This document shows, piece after piece, positions 50,535 to 64,000 of a DNA stretch of 64,000 nucleotides (the stretch's first letter is position 1; each line of letters begins with the position of its first letter). The notes under the pieces are model-generated. The model ran no database searches. It had not been told where the DNA came from and saw nothing but the letters and a program-made list of their open reading frames with translations. The stretch comes from Acidobacteriota bacterium (GTDB taxonomy: Bacteria; Acidobacteriota; Thermoanaerobaculia; UBA5066; Gp7-AA6). The stretch covers positions 167,740-231,739 of the forward strand of contig DAHUXD010000003.1 in NCBI GenBank assembly GCA_027307335.1, read 5' to 3'. The position numbers were made by a program, and so were the translations under genes.

Positions 50535-50954
50535 ATGTCGTCGCCCGCTCCGGATCCTCCTCCCGTTCTCCCCTGGCGCGGCTCGACGGCGCGGCGCCAC
50601 TCGGGATGGCCGGCCGGATACTGGCGGGTCGTGGTGCTGCGGGGGCTGCGGCTGCGCTGCCCGGTGTGCGGACGCGGACGACTCTTCGCGACGTACTTCC
50701 GCATGAACGCGAGCTGCTCGTGCTGCGGCGTCGGCTTCGCGCGCGAGCACGGGCAGTGGGTGGGATCTCTCGACATCAACACGTTCGTCGTCGCCTTCGG
50801 CCTGATGATCGCGTCGGCCTTCGCACCCGACTGGCCGCTCCCGATCACGCTCGTCGTGTGGGGCGCGGCCGCGATCCTTGTGCCGCTCGTGACGTTTCGT
50901 TTTTCGCGCGGTCTCTGGACCGCGATCGTGTACCTTTCGGGTGGGGTGTACTAA
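50535..50954 (+). CDS. DUF983 family membrane protein
   Basis: Small membrane protein of 139 aa with the DUF983 pattern. A zinc-ribbon-like N-terminus (LRLRCPVCGRGRLFATYFRM with NASCSCCGVGFAREHGQWVG, four CxxC-type cysteines) is followed by two transmembrane segments (INTFVVAFGLMIASAFAPDW and LVVWGAAAILVPLVTFRF). DUF983 proteins have been linked to cytochrome oxidase assembly in some proteobacteria, but no oxidase gene is in this window. The gene starts 12 bp after the PqqB-like stop, so it may be cotranscribed with it. Function not assigned. Confidence 0.88.
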   Translation: MSSPAPDPPPVLPWRGSTARRHSGWPAGYWRVVVLRGLRLRCPVCGRGRLFATYFRMNASCSCCGVGFAREHGQWVGSLDINTFVVAFGLMIASAFAPDWPLPITLVVWGAAAILVPLVTFRFSRGLWTAIVYLSGGVY

Positions 50955-50955
50955 C

Positions 50956-51000
50956 CCGCGGCGGGGAAACGCCGCGAAGAAGAGAAGCGCGGCGAGAGAG
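50956..51000. repeat. Degenerate palindromic repeat B
   Basis: GCGGCGGGGAAACGCCGC hairpin followed by GAAGAAGAGAAGCGCGGC, related to repeat B. It begins just after the DUF983 stop. Confidence 0.5.
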
Positions 51001-51073
51001 AGCCGCGAAAAAGAGCAGCGCTCCGCGCGGAATGGCCGCGACGAGGAACGTGTTCGAACCCCGGGGAGACCTG

Positions 51074-51253
51074 ATGACGAAGAAGAAGACGACGGGATCG
51101 CACGCTCACGACCACGGCAAAACGGCTTCCCGTCAGGACCGCAGAACCACGGAGGACCGTCGCGCCGACGACCGTCGTGCCCATGCCCGTTTCTCGCCGG
51201 CGGAGGCGCGCACGGACCGGCGTCAGGGCGAGCGCCGGGGCCCGCGAACCTAG
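51074..51253 (+). CDS. Small highly charged protein, 59 aa
   Basis: Short ORF supported by GGGGAG seven bases before the ATG. The protein opens MTKKKTTGSHAHDHGK and continues with repeated RRTTEDRRADDRRAHARFSP and a basic RQGERRGPRT end. It is almost entirely charged and probably disordered; possibly nucleic-acid binding. Homologues are unknown to me, so it is held at moderate confidence. Confidence 0.5.
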   Translation: MTKKKTTGSHAHDHGKTASRQDRRTTEDRRADDRRAHARFSPAEARTDRRQGERRGPRT

Positions 51254-51312
51254 CTCCCCCACCGCGCCGCGTCGAACGCCGGCGAGGCGCCGGGGTATCC
51301 TACGCGGTCGAC

Positions 51313-52518
51313 ATGCCGCTGACCCGCCGCCGCTGGATGACCGCCACCGGGGCTGCCGCCGCGGCTCTTGCCGCGCCGCGCGCGGCCGGCGGGGCCTCGG
51401 CGCCGCCGCCTTCTCCGCTGCCGCCGCCGCTCCCCGCGGACGCGTTCCGCGAGCGCCAGGCGCGCCTCCGGGCCGCCGCGCGGACCGCCGGCCTCGCCGC
51501 CCTCTTCGCGACACCGTCGACGAATCTGACCTATGCGACCAACCTCTCGATCGGCCGCAGCGAGCGCCTGACGGCCCTGCTGCTCTTCACCGACGGACCC
51601 GCCGTTCTCGTGACGCCCTTCTTCGAGGAGGAGAACCACCGCCGGGACGTCGTCGCCGACGACGTCGTCACCTGGAAGGAAGACGAGGATCCGATGCCGG
51701 TCGTCGCGCGGCTCCTCGGGAGCGGCCCCGTCGGCATCGAGGGCTCGACCGCGTACGACACGGTCGCGCGCCTGTCGGCCGCCGCCTCGGTCGGCCCGCG
51801 CGACGCGAGCGACGTCTTCGAAGGCCTGCGCCGCGTCAAGAGTCCGCAGGAGCAGGCGTTCATCCGGGAGGCGGCGCGGCGCACGATCCTCGCGATCGAG
51901 GCCACGCACCGGAGCCTCGCCGCCGGCAAGACCGAGGGCGAGATCGCGCGGGCGCTCGAGGCGGCATTCCAGGCGCAGGGCGTCTCCGGCGGCGGTCTCG
52001 TCCAGTTCGGTCCGTCCGCGGCGTATCCGCACGGCGGCCCGGGCGAGCGGCGTCTCGCGAAGGGCGACGTCGTACTGATCGACGCGGGCTGCAAGGTGCG
52101 CGGTTACACGTCGGACGTCACGCGCACCGTCGCCTTCGGCCCGCCGTCCGACGACGTGCGGCGCGTCTACGCCGCCGTGGACCGCGGCCAGCGGGCGGGC
52201 ATCGACGCGCTCCGGGCCGGCGCGACCGGCGCCGAGGTCGATCGGGCCGCGCGCCAGGTGATCGCGGAGGCCGGATGGGGCGACGCCTTCACGCACCGGC
52301 TCGGCCAAGGCCTCGGTCTCGACGGTCACGAATCGCCGTACCTCGTCCGTGGGAACGCCACGCCGCTCGCCGCCGGCAACACGGTCACGGTCGAGCCCGG
52401 CATCTACCTGCCCGGGAAGTTCGGGGTCCGCATCGAAGACGATTACGCCGTGCGCGACGCGGCGCCGGCGGCCGGGCTCTCGGTCCGGCCGGCGGAGCTC
52501 GTCGTTCTGCGCGCCTGA
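51313..52518 (+). CDS. Exported M24-family Xaa-Pro peptidase
   Basis: Proline-specific aminopeptidase of 401 aa, with a Tat-type leader (TRRRWMTATGAAAAALAAPR) indicating export of a folded, metal-loaded enzyme. An N-terminal creatinase-like domain (ARTAGLAALFATPSTNLTYA) is followed by the pita-bread M24 domain. Metal ligands can be read: VLIDAGCKVRGYTSDVTRT (two Asp), HRLGQGLGLDGHESPYLV (His), VTVEPGIYLPGKFGVRIEDD (two Glu). All five ligands appear present, so activity is likely. It may process peptides released by the secreted proteases. It is followed 20 bp later by the beta-propeller gene on the same strand. Confidence 0.94.
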   Translation: MPLTRRRWMTATGAAAAALAAPRAAGGASAPPPSPLPPPLPADAFRERQARLRAAARTAGLAALFATPSTNLTYATNLSIGRSERLTALLLFTDGPAVLVTPFFEEENHRRDVVADDVVTWKEDEDPMPVVARLLGSGPVGIEGSTAYDTVARLSAAASVGPRDASDVFEGLRRVKSPQEQAFIREAARRTILAIEATHRSLAAGKTEGEIARALEAAFQAQGVSGGGLVQFGPSAAYPHGGPGERRLAKGDVVLIDAGCKVRGYTSDVTRTVAFGPPSDDVRRVYAAVDRGQRAGIDALRAGATGAEVDRAARQVIAEAGWGDAFTHRLGQGLGLDGHESPYLVRGNATPLAAGNTVTVEPGIYLPGKFGVRIEDDYAVRDAAPAAGLSVRPAELVVLRA

Positions 52519-52538
52519 TGCTTTAGGAGAACGACCGC

Positions 52539-53897
52539 ATGCTGCACGCCGCGTTGACGGCGCTTCTCGCCCTCCAGTCCGCATCGGGCTCGCCGAACGT
52601 CGCGCCGCCGTCGAGCTCGGGCGCCGGCGCCACCCAGACGAATCCTCCGTCGAGCTCCGGGAGCGGTGGCGTCACCTACGCGAATCCGCCGTCGAGCGGG
52701 TCCGCTCCCCCGGCCGAGGCGCCCCCCGCGGCGCCCGAGACCACGGCAGGCGACACGGCCGCTCCCGGGCCCGCGCCGACACCCCCCCCGCCGCCGACTC
52801 CCACCCCGTCGCCGCGCCGCGCCGCGCCGGCGCCGGCCCAGCGCGGAGGCGCCGACGGTCTCCTGGTCGTGAACAAGACGGACTCGACCGTCTCGATCCT
52901 CGATCCGTTCTCGGGAAAGGCGCGCGCGACCCTTCAGGTCGATCCCGGGGCGCACGAGGTCGAAATGCTCGCCGACGGGCAGGTGGCCGCGGTCGCGAGC
53001 TACGGCACGAAGACCGAGCCCGGCCGCTACGTGTCGATGATCGACGTCTCCGCCGGCAAGGTGATCTCACGCATCGATCTCGGCGAGGGCACGCGCCCGC
53101 ACGGCCTCGCCGCCCTGCGCAACGGGCACCTCCTCGTCACGGCCGAGGGAAAGCGCGAGCTCGTCGTCGTCGACCCGCGCGCGGGCAAGGTCCTCGCACG
53201 CATCCCGACCGGCAAGGACGTGTCGCACATGGTCGCGGCGACGCCCGACGGCAAGCGCGCATTCGTGACGTCGCTCACGGGCGGGTCCGTGACGGCCATC
53301 GACCTCGCGACCAACAAGGTCTTGAAGGACATTCCGACCGGCAAGGGCGCCGAGGGCCTCGACGTGACGCCGGACGGCCGGGAGGTCTGGGTGGCCAACC
53401 GCGAGGCGAACACGATCGTCGTCATCGACATCGCGACGCTCGCGCCGGTGTTCACGATCCAGGCGCCGGGCTTCCCGATCCGCGTGAAGATCACCCCGGA
53501 CGGCCGCCGCGCGCTCGCGACCTTCACGGGCGCCGGCGAGGTCCGCGTCTTCGACACCGCGACGCGCGTCGAGACGGGACGCATTCCCCTCGGGCGCGAC
53601 GCCGTCGCGGGGAGCGAGAACCGCGTCTTCCAGAAGCGCTTCGGGACGAGCCCCGCTCCCGTCGGACTCCTCATCACGCCGGACGGCAAGCGCGCCTTCG
53701 TGGCGGCGAGCCACGCCGACGTCGTGACGGTGATCGACCTCGAGAAGAACCGCGTCGACGACGCCTGGACGGCCGGCCGCGAGCCGGACGGGCTCGCGGG
53801 TCACTTCGTGCCGAAGCAGCCCACTCCCGCTCCGACGGCGCCGCGCACGGCGCCGGCCCCCCGCGGGATGAACCCGCTGCGGAAGCCCCCCGGTTAG
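52539..53897 (+). CDS. Secreted YVTN-type beta-propeller protein
   Basis: A 452-aa protein. A short signal-like N-terminus (MLHAALTALLALQSASG) precedes a ~90-residue low-complexity region rich in Pro/Ser/Ala with repeated NPPSSSG/PPSSG units. A seven-bladed YVTN/NHL-like propeller follows from about 105 on, with repeats such as LLVVNKTDSTVSILDPFSG, VAATPDGKRAFVTSLTGGSV, VTPDGREVWVANREANTI and ITPDGKRAFVAASHADVV. Each blade has the T/NPDGKRAFV core. Such proteins commonly bind ligands or redox partners at the cell surface. The C-terminal Pro/Arg tail is unstructured. Function not assigned. Confidence 0.87.
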   Translation: MLHAALTALLALQSASGSPNVAPPSSSGAGATQTNPPSSSGSGGVTYANPPSSGSAPPAEAPPAAPETTAGDTAAPGPAPTPPPPPTPTPSPRRAAPAPAQRGGADGLLVVNKTDSTVSILDPFSGKARATLQVDPGAHEVEMLADGQVAAVASYGTKTEPGRYVSMIDVSAGKVISRIDLGEGTRPHGLAALRNGHLLVTAEGKRELVVVDPRAGKVLARIPTGKDVSHMVAATPDGKRAFVTSLTGGSVTAIDLATNKVLKDIPTGKGAEGLDVTPDGREVWVANREANTIVVIDIATLAPVFTIQAPGFPIRVKITPDGRRALATFTGAGEVRVFDTATRVETGRIPLGRDAVAGSENRVFQKRFGTSPAPVGLLITPDGKRAFVAASHADVVTVIDLEKNRVDDAWTAGREPDGLAGHFVPKQPTPAPTAPRTAPAPRGMNPLRKPPG

Positions 53898-53900
53898 GAA

Positions 53901-55127
53901 GTGGCGGCGGAAGCACCGCCTCCCGCGGCCGCCTCGTCGAGGTCCTCGAGCGTCCGATCGCCGCGCGACCGCTTTGCCGTCCCGGCGCCGTCCGACCGCG
54001 GCGGCCGTCTCGAATCGGTCGACGTCCTTCGGGGCATCACGATCGCGGGAATGATCGTCGTCAACGACCCGGGCACGTGGGCGGCCGTGTATCCGCCGCT
54101 GCGGCACGCCGAGTGGCACGGCTGGACGTACACGGACACGATCTTCCCGTTCTTCCTCTTCCTCGCGGGCGTGTCGATGGCGCTCTCGTTTTCCCGTCGA
54201 CGCGACGCGGGGGCGTCGCCGCGCGACCTCGCGCGGCACGCGCTCGTCCGCGGCGCGCTCGTCGCGGCGATCGGCCTGGCTCTGAACGTTCTGTCGTATC
54301 TGCTCCTCCACGGCGAGCGCCTCCGCTTCCCCGGAGTCCTGCAGCGGATCGGCGTCTGCATCGCGATCGCGGGCCCGATCGTCGCGGCGGGGCGGGCGCG
54401 GGCGGCGGCGCTCGCGGCCGCGGTCCTCCTCGGCGGCTACGCGGCCATCCTCTCGTTCGGTCCGCTCGATCCGGGCGGCAGCATTCCGGCGCGGGTCGAT
54501 CGCGCGGTGTTCGGTTCGCACACCTGGAAGCCGGAGTTCGACCCCGAGGGCCTCCTCTCGACGCTTCCCGCGGCGGCCACGACGCTCCTCGGCGCGATCG
54601 CGGGCGAGCGCCTGCGCCGCGTCGCGGGAGGAGTCAACGGGAACCGGAGCCTCCTCCCGCGAGCAGACGTCTCGACGGGACGTGCGGCGCGCGAGCTCGC
54701 GGCTGCCGGCGCCGCGGCGGCGGCCGCCGGATGGGCGTGGGGACTCGCGTTGCCGGTCAACAAGAGCCTGTGGACGCCGTCGTACGCGCTGCTCACCGCC
54801 GGCCTCGCCGCGCTCGCGCTCGCCGCGGCGATCGGCGTCGTGGACCTCCTCGGCGCGCGGCGCTGGGCGGCGCCCTTCCTCTGGCTCGGCCGCAACGCGA
54901 TCGCGGCGTTCGTCTTATCGACCCTCGGCGCCATCCTCCTCCTCGCCGTGAAGATCGACGGCGGCGGCGGACGGCGGCGGAGCCTGTGGAATGCGATCTA
55001 CCGCGGCGGCTTCGACCACTTCGCCGACCCGCGCCTCGCCTCGCTTTTCTTCGCCCTGGCCTACCTCGCGGTGTGGATCGCGGCCTGCGGCGTCCTCTAC
55101 CGGCGCCGCATCTTCATCAAGATCTGA
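53901..55127 (+). CDS. HGSNAT/DUF5009-like membrane acyltransferase
   Basis: Polytopic membrane protein of 408 aa resembling heparan-alpha-glucosaminide N-acetyltransferase. After a disordered N-terminus, the family start is RLESVDVLRGITIAGMIVVN, with the conserved HAEWHGWTYTDTIFPFFLFL loop and a GERLRFPGVLQRIGVCIAIA segment holding the PGVLQRIG signature. About ten transmembrane helices follow, ending WLGRNAIAAFVLSTLGAILL. Bacterial members acylate cell-surface or periplasmic sugars. GTG 53901 directly follows the propeller stop, so the genes are likely cotranscribed. The exact start is uncertain because of the disordered leader. Confidence 0.9.
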   Translation: MAAEAPPPAAASSRSSSVRSPRDRFAVPAPSDRGGRLESVDVLRGITIAGMIVVNDPGTWAAVYPPLRHAEWHGWTYTDTIFPFFLFLAGVSMALSFSRRRDAGASPRDLARHALVRGALVAAIGLALNVLSYLLLHGERLRFPGVLQRIGVCIAIAGPIVAAGRARAAALAAAVLLGGYAAILSFGPLDPGGSIPARVDRAVFGSHTWKPEFDPEGLLSTLPAAATTLLGAIAGERLRRVAGGVNGNRSLLPRADVSTGRAARELAAAGAAAAAAGWAWGLALPVNKSLWTPSYALLTAGLAALALAAAIGVVDLLGARRWAAPFLWLGRNAIAAFVLSTLGAILLLAVKIDGGGGRRRSLWNAIYRGGFDHFADPRLASLFFALAYLAVWIAACGVLYRRRIFIKI

Positions 55128-55163
55128 CACCGTTCGCGCCGACGTGGGCCGAGAACGCCGACG

Positions 55164-55937
55164 CTACGCCGGCTGAAAGATCGAGAAGCTCGCGCCCTGC
55201 GGGTCCTGGATCACCGCGAACCGGCCGACCTTCTCGATGTCCTTCGGGCCGAAGAGGACCGCGCCGCCGAGGGACTTCGCCCTGTCGGCCGACGCGTCGC
55301 AGCTCGTGACCATGAAGTAGACGCTCCAGTGCGGCGGGACGCCCCGCATCTCGGGCGGCATGGTCATGATGCCGCCGATCGGGGTGCCGCCTCGGGTGAT
55401 CTCGCTGTACTCGGGGTCCGGCTTGAGCCCCCAGTCGAAGACGCCCGTGTAGAAGCGGCCGGCCTTCTCGGCGTCGTTGGTCGAGAGCTCGAGCCAGCAG
55501 ATCGCGCCCGGCTCGCCGACGCGCTCGGCGCCGCTGTGCGTGCCCGGCTGCCAGACGGCGAGGGTCGCGCCGGTCGGGTCCTGCAGGATCGCCATCCGGC
55601 CGTAGTCCATGACGTCGAACGGATCGGCGCAGACCTTGCCGCCGAGGTCGCGCGTCCGCTTCGCGGCCTCGTCCGCGTTCGCGACCGTCACGTAGGCGAG
55701 CCAGAACGGCGGCGCGCCCTGGGCGCGCTGCTCCTGCATCATCGGGTAGAGCGCGCCGACGTCCTTTCCGCCGAGCTGCAGGCGCGTGTAGATGTCCTCG
55801 GGTCCGGGCCCCATGGGTCCGTCGACGAACGTCCACCCGAACAGTGCCGTGTAGAAGGCCTTGGCTGCCTTCGTGTCGGTCGAAGCGAGCTCGGCCCACG
55901 AGAAGGACCCGGGCGGATGCCGCGTCACCTCGGTCAT
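55164..55937 (-). CDS. Tandem VOC (glyoxalase/bleomycin-resistance) domain protein
   Basis: A 257-aa cytoplasmic protein with two VOC halves. Half 1: FSWAELASTDTKAAKAFYTA, LFGWTFVDGPMG, RMAILQDPTGATLAVWQP. Half 2: ICWLELSTNDAEKAGRFYTG, VFDWGLKPDPEYSE, RFAVIQDPQGASFSIFQPA. ATG 55937 follows GGGAGG 6 bp away, and the longer upstream ORF is not protein-like. These predicted hydroxylase-type (CFP30B-like) VOC proteins bind small molecules; ligands usual for catalytic metal binding are not obvious, so the role is unknown. Convergent with the acyltransferase gene. Confidence 0.92.
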   Translation of the reverse strand: MTEVTRHPPGSFSWAELASTDTKAAKAFYTALFGWTFVDGPMGPGPEDIYTRLQLGGKDVGALYPMMQEQRAQGAPPFWLAYVTVANADEAAKRTRDLGGKVCADPFDVMDYGRMAILQDPTGATLAVWQPGTHSGAERVGEPGAICWLELSTNDAEKAGRFYTGVFDWGLKPDPEYSEITRGGTPIGGIMTMPPEMRGVPPHWSVYFMVTSCDASADRAKSLGGAVLFGPKDIEKVGRFAVIQDPQGASFSIFQPA

Positions 55938-55972
55938 GAAGCCTCCCTGGAACGGCGGAGAGCCCGCCCCTT

Positions 55973-55993
55973 CCCGTGTATTCGTAACACGGG
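55973..55993. promoter_or_regulatory. Operator-like inverted repeat between VOC gene and DUF481 gene
   Basis: CCCGTGT-N7-ACACGGG, a perfect 7-bp inverted repeat in the 130-bp divergent region, 36 bp before the VOC gene start. Its size is typical of a dimeric repressor site, but a short RNA hairpin is equally possible. Confidence 0.35.
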
Positions 55994-56067
55994 CGGCCGA
56001 GGTTTTGCATGCAGGGCGCTGCTGGAGGAAGGCCTGAGTCGGCGCCGATGCTAGGATCGCGCGCCTC

Positions 56068-56871
56068 ATGGAGGGAGGAGCCTTGAAACTGCATCCTCGA
56101 TTGATCGTGATCGCGCTCCTGGCGGCCCCGTTGACCGCCCTGGCCCAAACCGCGGACTGTCCCTGCCCGGTCCCGCCGGGCCCTCCGCCGATCTGGTTCG
56201 GGAATGCGAACCTGTCCTTCCTCTCCACCTCGGGCAACACCGACACGACGTCGATCGGCGGCGGCCTCGAGTTGAACTACAACCCCAAGCCCTGGCTCTT
56301 CACGCTCAAGGGCGCGGCGCTGCACGCCGCCACCGACGGCGTCACGACCGCGGAGACGTTCACCGCATCGTTCAGGGCCTCGCGCGACCTGACCGAGCAC
56401 ATCGATGTCTTCGCCGGAGGCGGTTGGCTGCGCAACCAGTTCTCGGGCATCAATAACATCTGGAACTTCGACGGCGGCGCGGGCTACAAGATCCTGAACT
56501 CGGACACGCAATTCCTGCGTCTCGAGGGCGGCGTCGGGTATACCAGCGAGCAGGACATCGTCCTCGGACTCATCGCTCCCTACCGCAATTACGCGAACCT
56601 CCGAGCCGGCCTCGGCTACAAGTGGACCATCACCAAGACGGCGACGTTCACGAACGACTTCTCTTATCTTTACGACCTGTCGGATTCGAAGAACTGGTTC
56701 ATCACCGACAAGGCCGCCGTCACCGTATCGATCTCGAAGATCTTCGCGCTCCAGGCGTCCTGGACGCTGCTCTTCCGCAACGAGCCGCCCTTCAAGGATC
56801 CGGGGCCGCCCCCGGTGCGTTACGACCACACGGACACGGCGACCGCGGTGGGGCTCGTGGCGAAGTTCTAG
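56068..56871 (+). CDS. DUF481 family outer-membrane beta-barrel protein
   Basis: A 267-aa outer-membrane protein. Signal peptide LHPRLIVIALLAAPLTALAQ. The DUF481 signature NLSFLSTSGNTDTTSIGGGL is followed by alternating beta strands to the end, e.g. WLFTLKGAALHAATDG, YANLRAGLGYKWTITKTA and TNDFSYLYDLSDSKNWF, ending in a terminal aromatic (AVGLVAKF), the C-terminal Phe needed for BAM assembly. The start may be ATG 56068 or the TTG at 56083, which follows a strong GGAGGGAGGA site. The function of DUF481 barrels is poorly known; several respond to salt stress. Confidence 0.9.
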   Translation: MEGGALKLHPRLIVIALLAAPLTALAQTADCPCPVPPGPPPIWFGNANLSFLSTSGNTDTTSIGGGLELNYNPKPWLFTLKGAALHAATDGVTTAETFTASFRASRDLTEHIDVFAGGGWLRNQFSGINNIWNFDGGAGYKILNSDTQFLRLEGGVGYTSEQDIVLGLIAPYRNYANLRAGLGYKWTITKTATFTNDFSYLYDLSDSKNWFITDKAAVTVSISKIFALQASWTLLFRNEPPFKDPGPPPVRYDHTDTATAVGLVAKF

Positions 56872-56926
56872 CGACTCGACGCGGAGCGCGCCGATCGCGG
56901 CGCGAGGCGCCGGAAGCGGCGGCGCA

Positions 56927-62785
<5,859 letters not shown>

Positions 62786-62856
62786 ACCGGGAGTCTACTC
62801 CCCTTCCGCACGGACGAGGTTTGTCCGGCGATTGGGATAACAATTCGGGGCGATTC

Positions 62857-64000
62857 ATGCGACGGAAAAACGACCAGCCGCTGCTGCCGTTCGGCGAACC
62901 GCTCGACACGCGTCCGCCGGATCTCGACCTGCCGCCGCCCGACGGCTCGCCGCTGATCGGCGCGCTGGCCCGCGCCTGCGCGCGCGCTCCCCTGACGGAG
63001 AAGATCCTCGTCGCACCGTCTCTCTTCGTCGGCCACGCCCTCGTCGAGCGCCTGGCGCGCGAGGGGCATCCCTGGATGAACCTGCGGGTCGAGACGATCC
63101 GCTCCCTCGCCCTGCGTCTCGTGGAGGGAGACCTCGCCCGCGAGGGCCTCCGCGTGCTCTCCCGCGCCCAGGCGCTCGCGCTCGTCGAGCAGGCCTGCGG
63201 CGAGTTCCTGAAGGCGGACGGTTACTTCGCCGCGCTGCGCGACCGACCCGGGTTCCATCGGGCGCTCCAGCGCACCTTCGATGAGCTCCGCGACGCCGGG
63301 ATTCCGGCCGCGAACCTTCCCGCGAAGGCCTTTTCCGATCGGCGCAAGCGCGAGGAGCTTCGCGGGATCCTCGCGCGATACGAAGAGGCGCTCGCCGCGT
63401 CTTCGTGGATCGATCGGGCGGACGTGGCCCGGCGCGCCCTCGAGGCCTCCCGCTCGGGGCGCCGCCTTCCGGGCGAGGCCCTGTACCTCGCGCCCCGCGG
63501 ACTCGAGCACTCCGCGGTCGAGAGCGCCCTGCTCGCGGAGCTGTCCGGCGGCCGGCTCGAGACCCTCGAGACCGAGCCGGCGGACTCCTGGATCGCGAAG
63601 GCCGCGGGCGCTTCGCTCTTCCGCGCGACCGGAGAGGAGAACGAGATTCGCGAGGTGTTCCGGCGCGTGCTCTCGAGCCGGATCCCCTTAGACGAGGTCG
63701 AGATCGTCGCGACGGACTCGCGGCTCTACGCGGCCCTCGCATGGGAGCTCTCGCGCGAGCACGGCCTCCCCTGCACGTTCTCGGACGGCGTCGGCGCCGC
63801 GTTCACGCGCCCTGGTCAGTCGGCCCTCGCCTTCCTCGACTGGATCGCCGACGGTTTCGGCGCGGACTCGCTCCGTCGGGTCCTCGCCTCGGGAGCCCTG
63901 ACGCTCGCTCGCCTGCCCGGCGGCGGCCCCGACGCGCCCGGCGCCCGCGCCGCCGGCCGCGCCCTCCGTGAGGCGCGCATCGGCTGGGGCGCCGCGCGGC
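62857..64000 (+). CDS. AddB-like PD-(D/E)XK nuclease/helicase family protein, N-terminal part (cut by window edge)
   Basis: Start of a large DNA-repair nuclease; 381 codons visible. Blocks of the AddB/RexB N-terminus are recognised: EKILVAPSLFVGHALVERLA, then MNLRVETIRSLALRLVEGDL and a helical RPGFHRALQRTFDELRDAGI. Further on come EEALAASSWIDRADVARRAL, ASLFRATGEENEIREVFRRV and VEIVATDSRLYAALAWELSR, the last two resembling the UvrD-like core entry. No Walker A motif is present, consistent with the inactive-helicase AddB class. The start ATG 62857 is divergent from thiC. The nuclease domain lies beyond the window. Confidence 0.75.
   Translation, partial: MRRKNDQPLLPFGEPLDTRPPDLDLPPPDGSPLIGALARACARAPLTEKILVAPSLFVGHALVERLAREGHPWMNLRVETIRSLALRLVEGDLAREGLRVLSRAQALALVEQACGEFLKADGYFAALRDRPGFHRALQRTFDELRDAGIPAANLPAKAFSDRRKREELRGILARYEEALAASSWIDRADVARRALEASRSGRRLPGEALYLAPRGLEHSAVESALLAELSGGRLETLETEPADSWIAKAAGASLFRATGEENEIREVFRRVLSSRIPLDEVEIVATDSRLYAALAWELSREHGLPCTFSDGVGAAFTRPGQSALAFLDWIADGFGADSLRRVLASGALTLARLPGGGPDAPGARAAGRALREARIGWGAAR

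Overview
The window is a 64 kb piece of a very GC-rich Gram-negative-type bacterial chromosome. The best inference is Acidobacteriota, possibly a Thermoanaerobaculia-like lineage. This rests on gene content only: large secreted beta-helix proteins with cysteine-bearing SLH-like C-termini, Ser/Thr kinases with TPR tails, an ECF sigma factor of the TIGR02999 type, a DUF481 outer-membrane barrel and an LpxL-type acyltransferase. No rRNA, tRNA, CRISPR array, transposase or phage gene was recognised, and no intergenic gap exceeds 300 bases.

Layout. 1-4787 (minus): a surA-like foldase and a HhH-GPD DNA glycosylase lead into the start of the division and cell-wall cluster mraZ-rsmH-ftsL-ftsI, with ftsI cut by the window edge. 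The mraZ promoter carries four phased 10-bp MraZ-type boxes, and the mraZ/rsmH junction looks frameshifted. 4901-9542 (minus): mfd and a cysteine desulfurase. 9612-32144: the accessory heart of the window. Five large secreted proteins (two paralogous beta-helix proteins, one beta-helix/Ig protein, a subtilisin and a GH44 glycosidase) share the same C-terminal three-repeat SLH-like module. They are interspersed with a tandem-domain ThyX, an SDF-family symporter, a thioesterase-like protein, an amidohydrolase and an ECF sigma/protein-kinase pair. Two genes (21663-22118 and 32241-34622) carry an apparently undescribed domain, three copies in all, and lie beside the SLH genes. 34642-39818: a B12-type radical SAM, a lipid acyltransferase, a radical SAM/SPASM protein and an M64 metallopeptidase. 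39875-44278: cysteine synthase, a small secreted protein and a sixth SLH protein of the CSLREA type. 44348-56871: mostly housekeeping (acyl-CoA dehydrogenase, ubiE/menG, ettA, a PqqB-like MBL protein, DUF983, an M24 peptidase, a beta-propeller, an HGSNAT-like membrane acyltransferase, a VOC protein, a DUF481 barrel). 56927-64000: a PknK-like kinase-ATPase, thiC with a TPP riboswitch, and the start of an AddB-like nuclease gene.

Repeats. At least three families of palindromic intergenic repeats are present. Some are embedded in coding sequence: the FtsL tail, the tail of the PqqB-like protein and, for a separate 33-bp tandem repeat, the middle of UbiE. The most promising undescribed biology is the pairing of cysteine-rich SLH surface proteins with the GYFWFF-domain secreted proteins.
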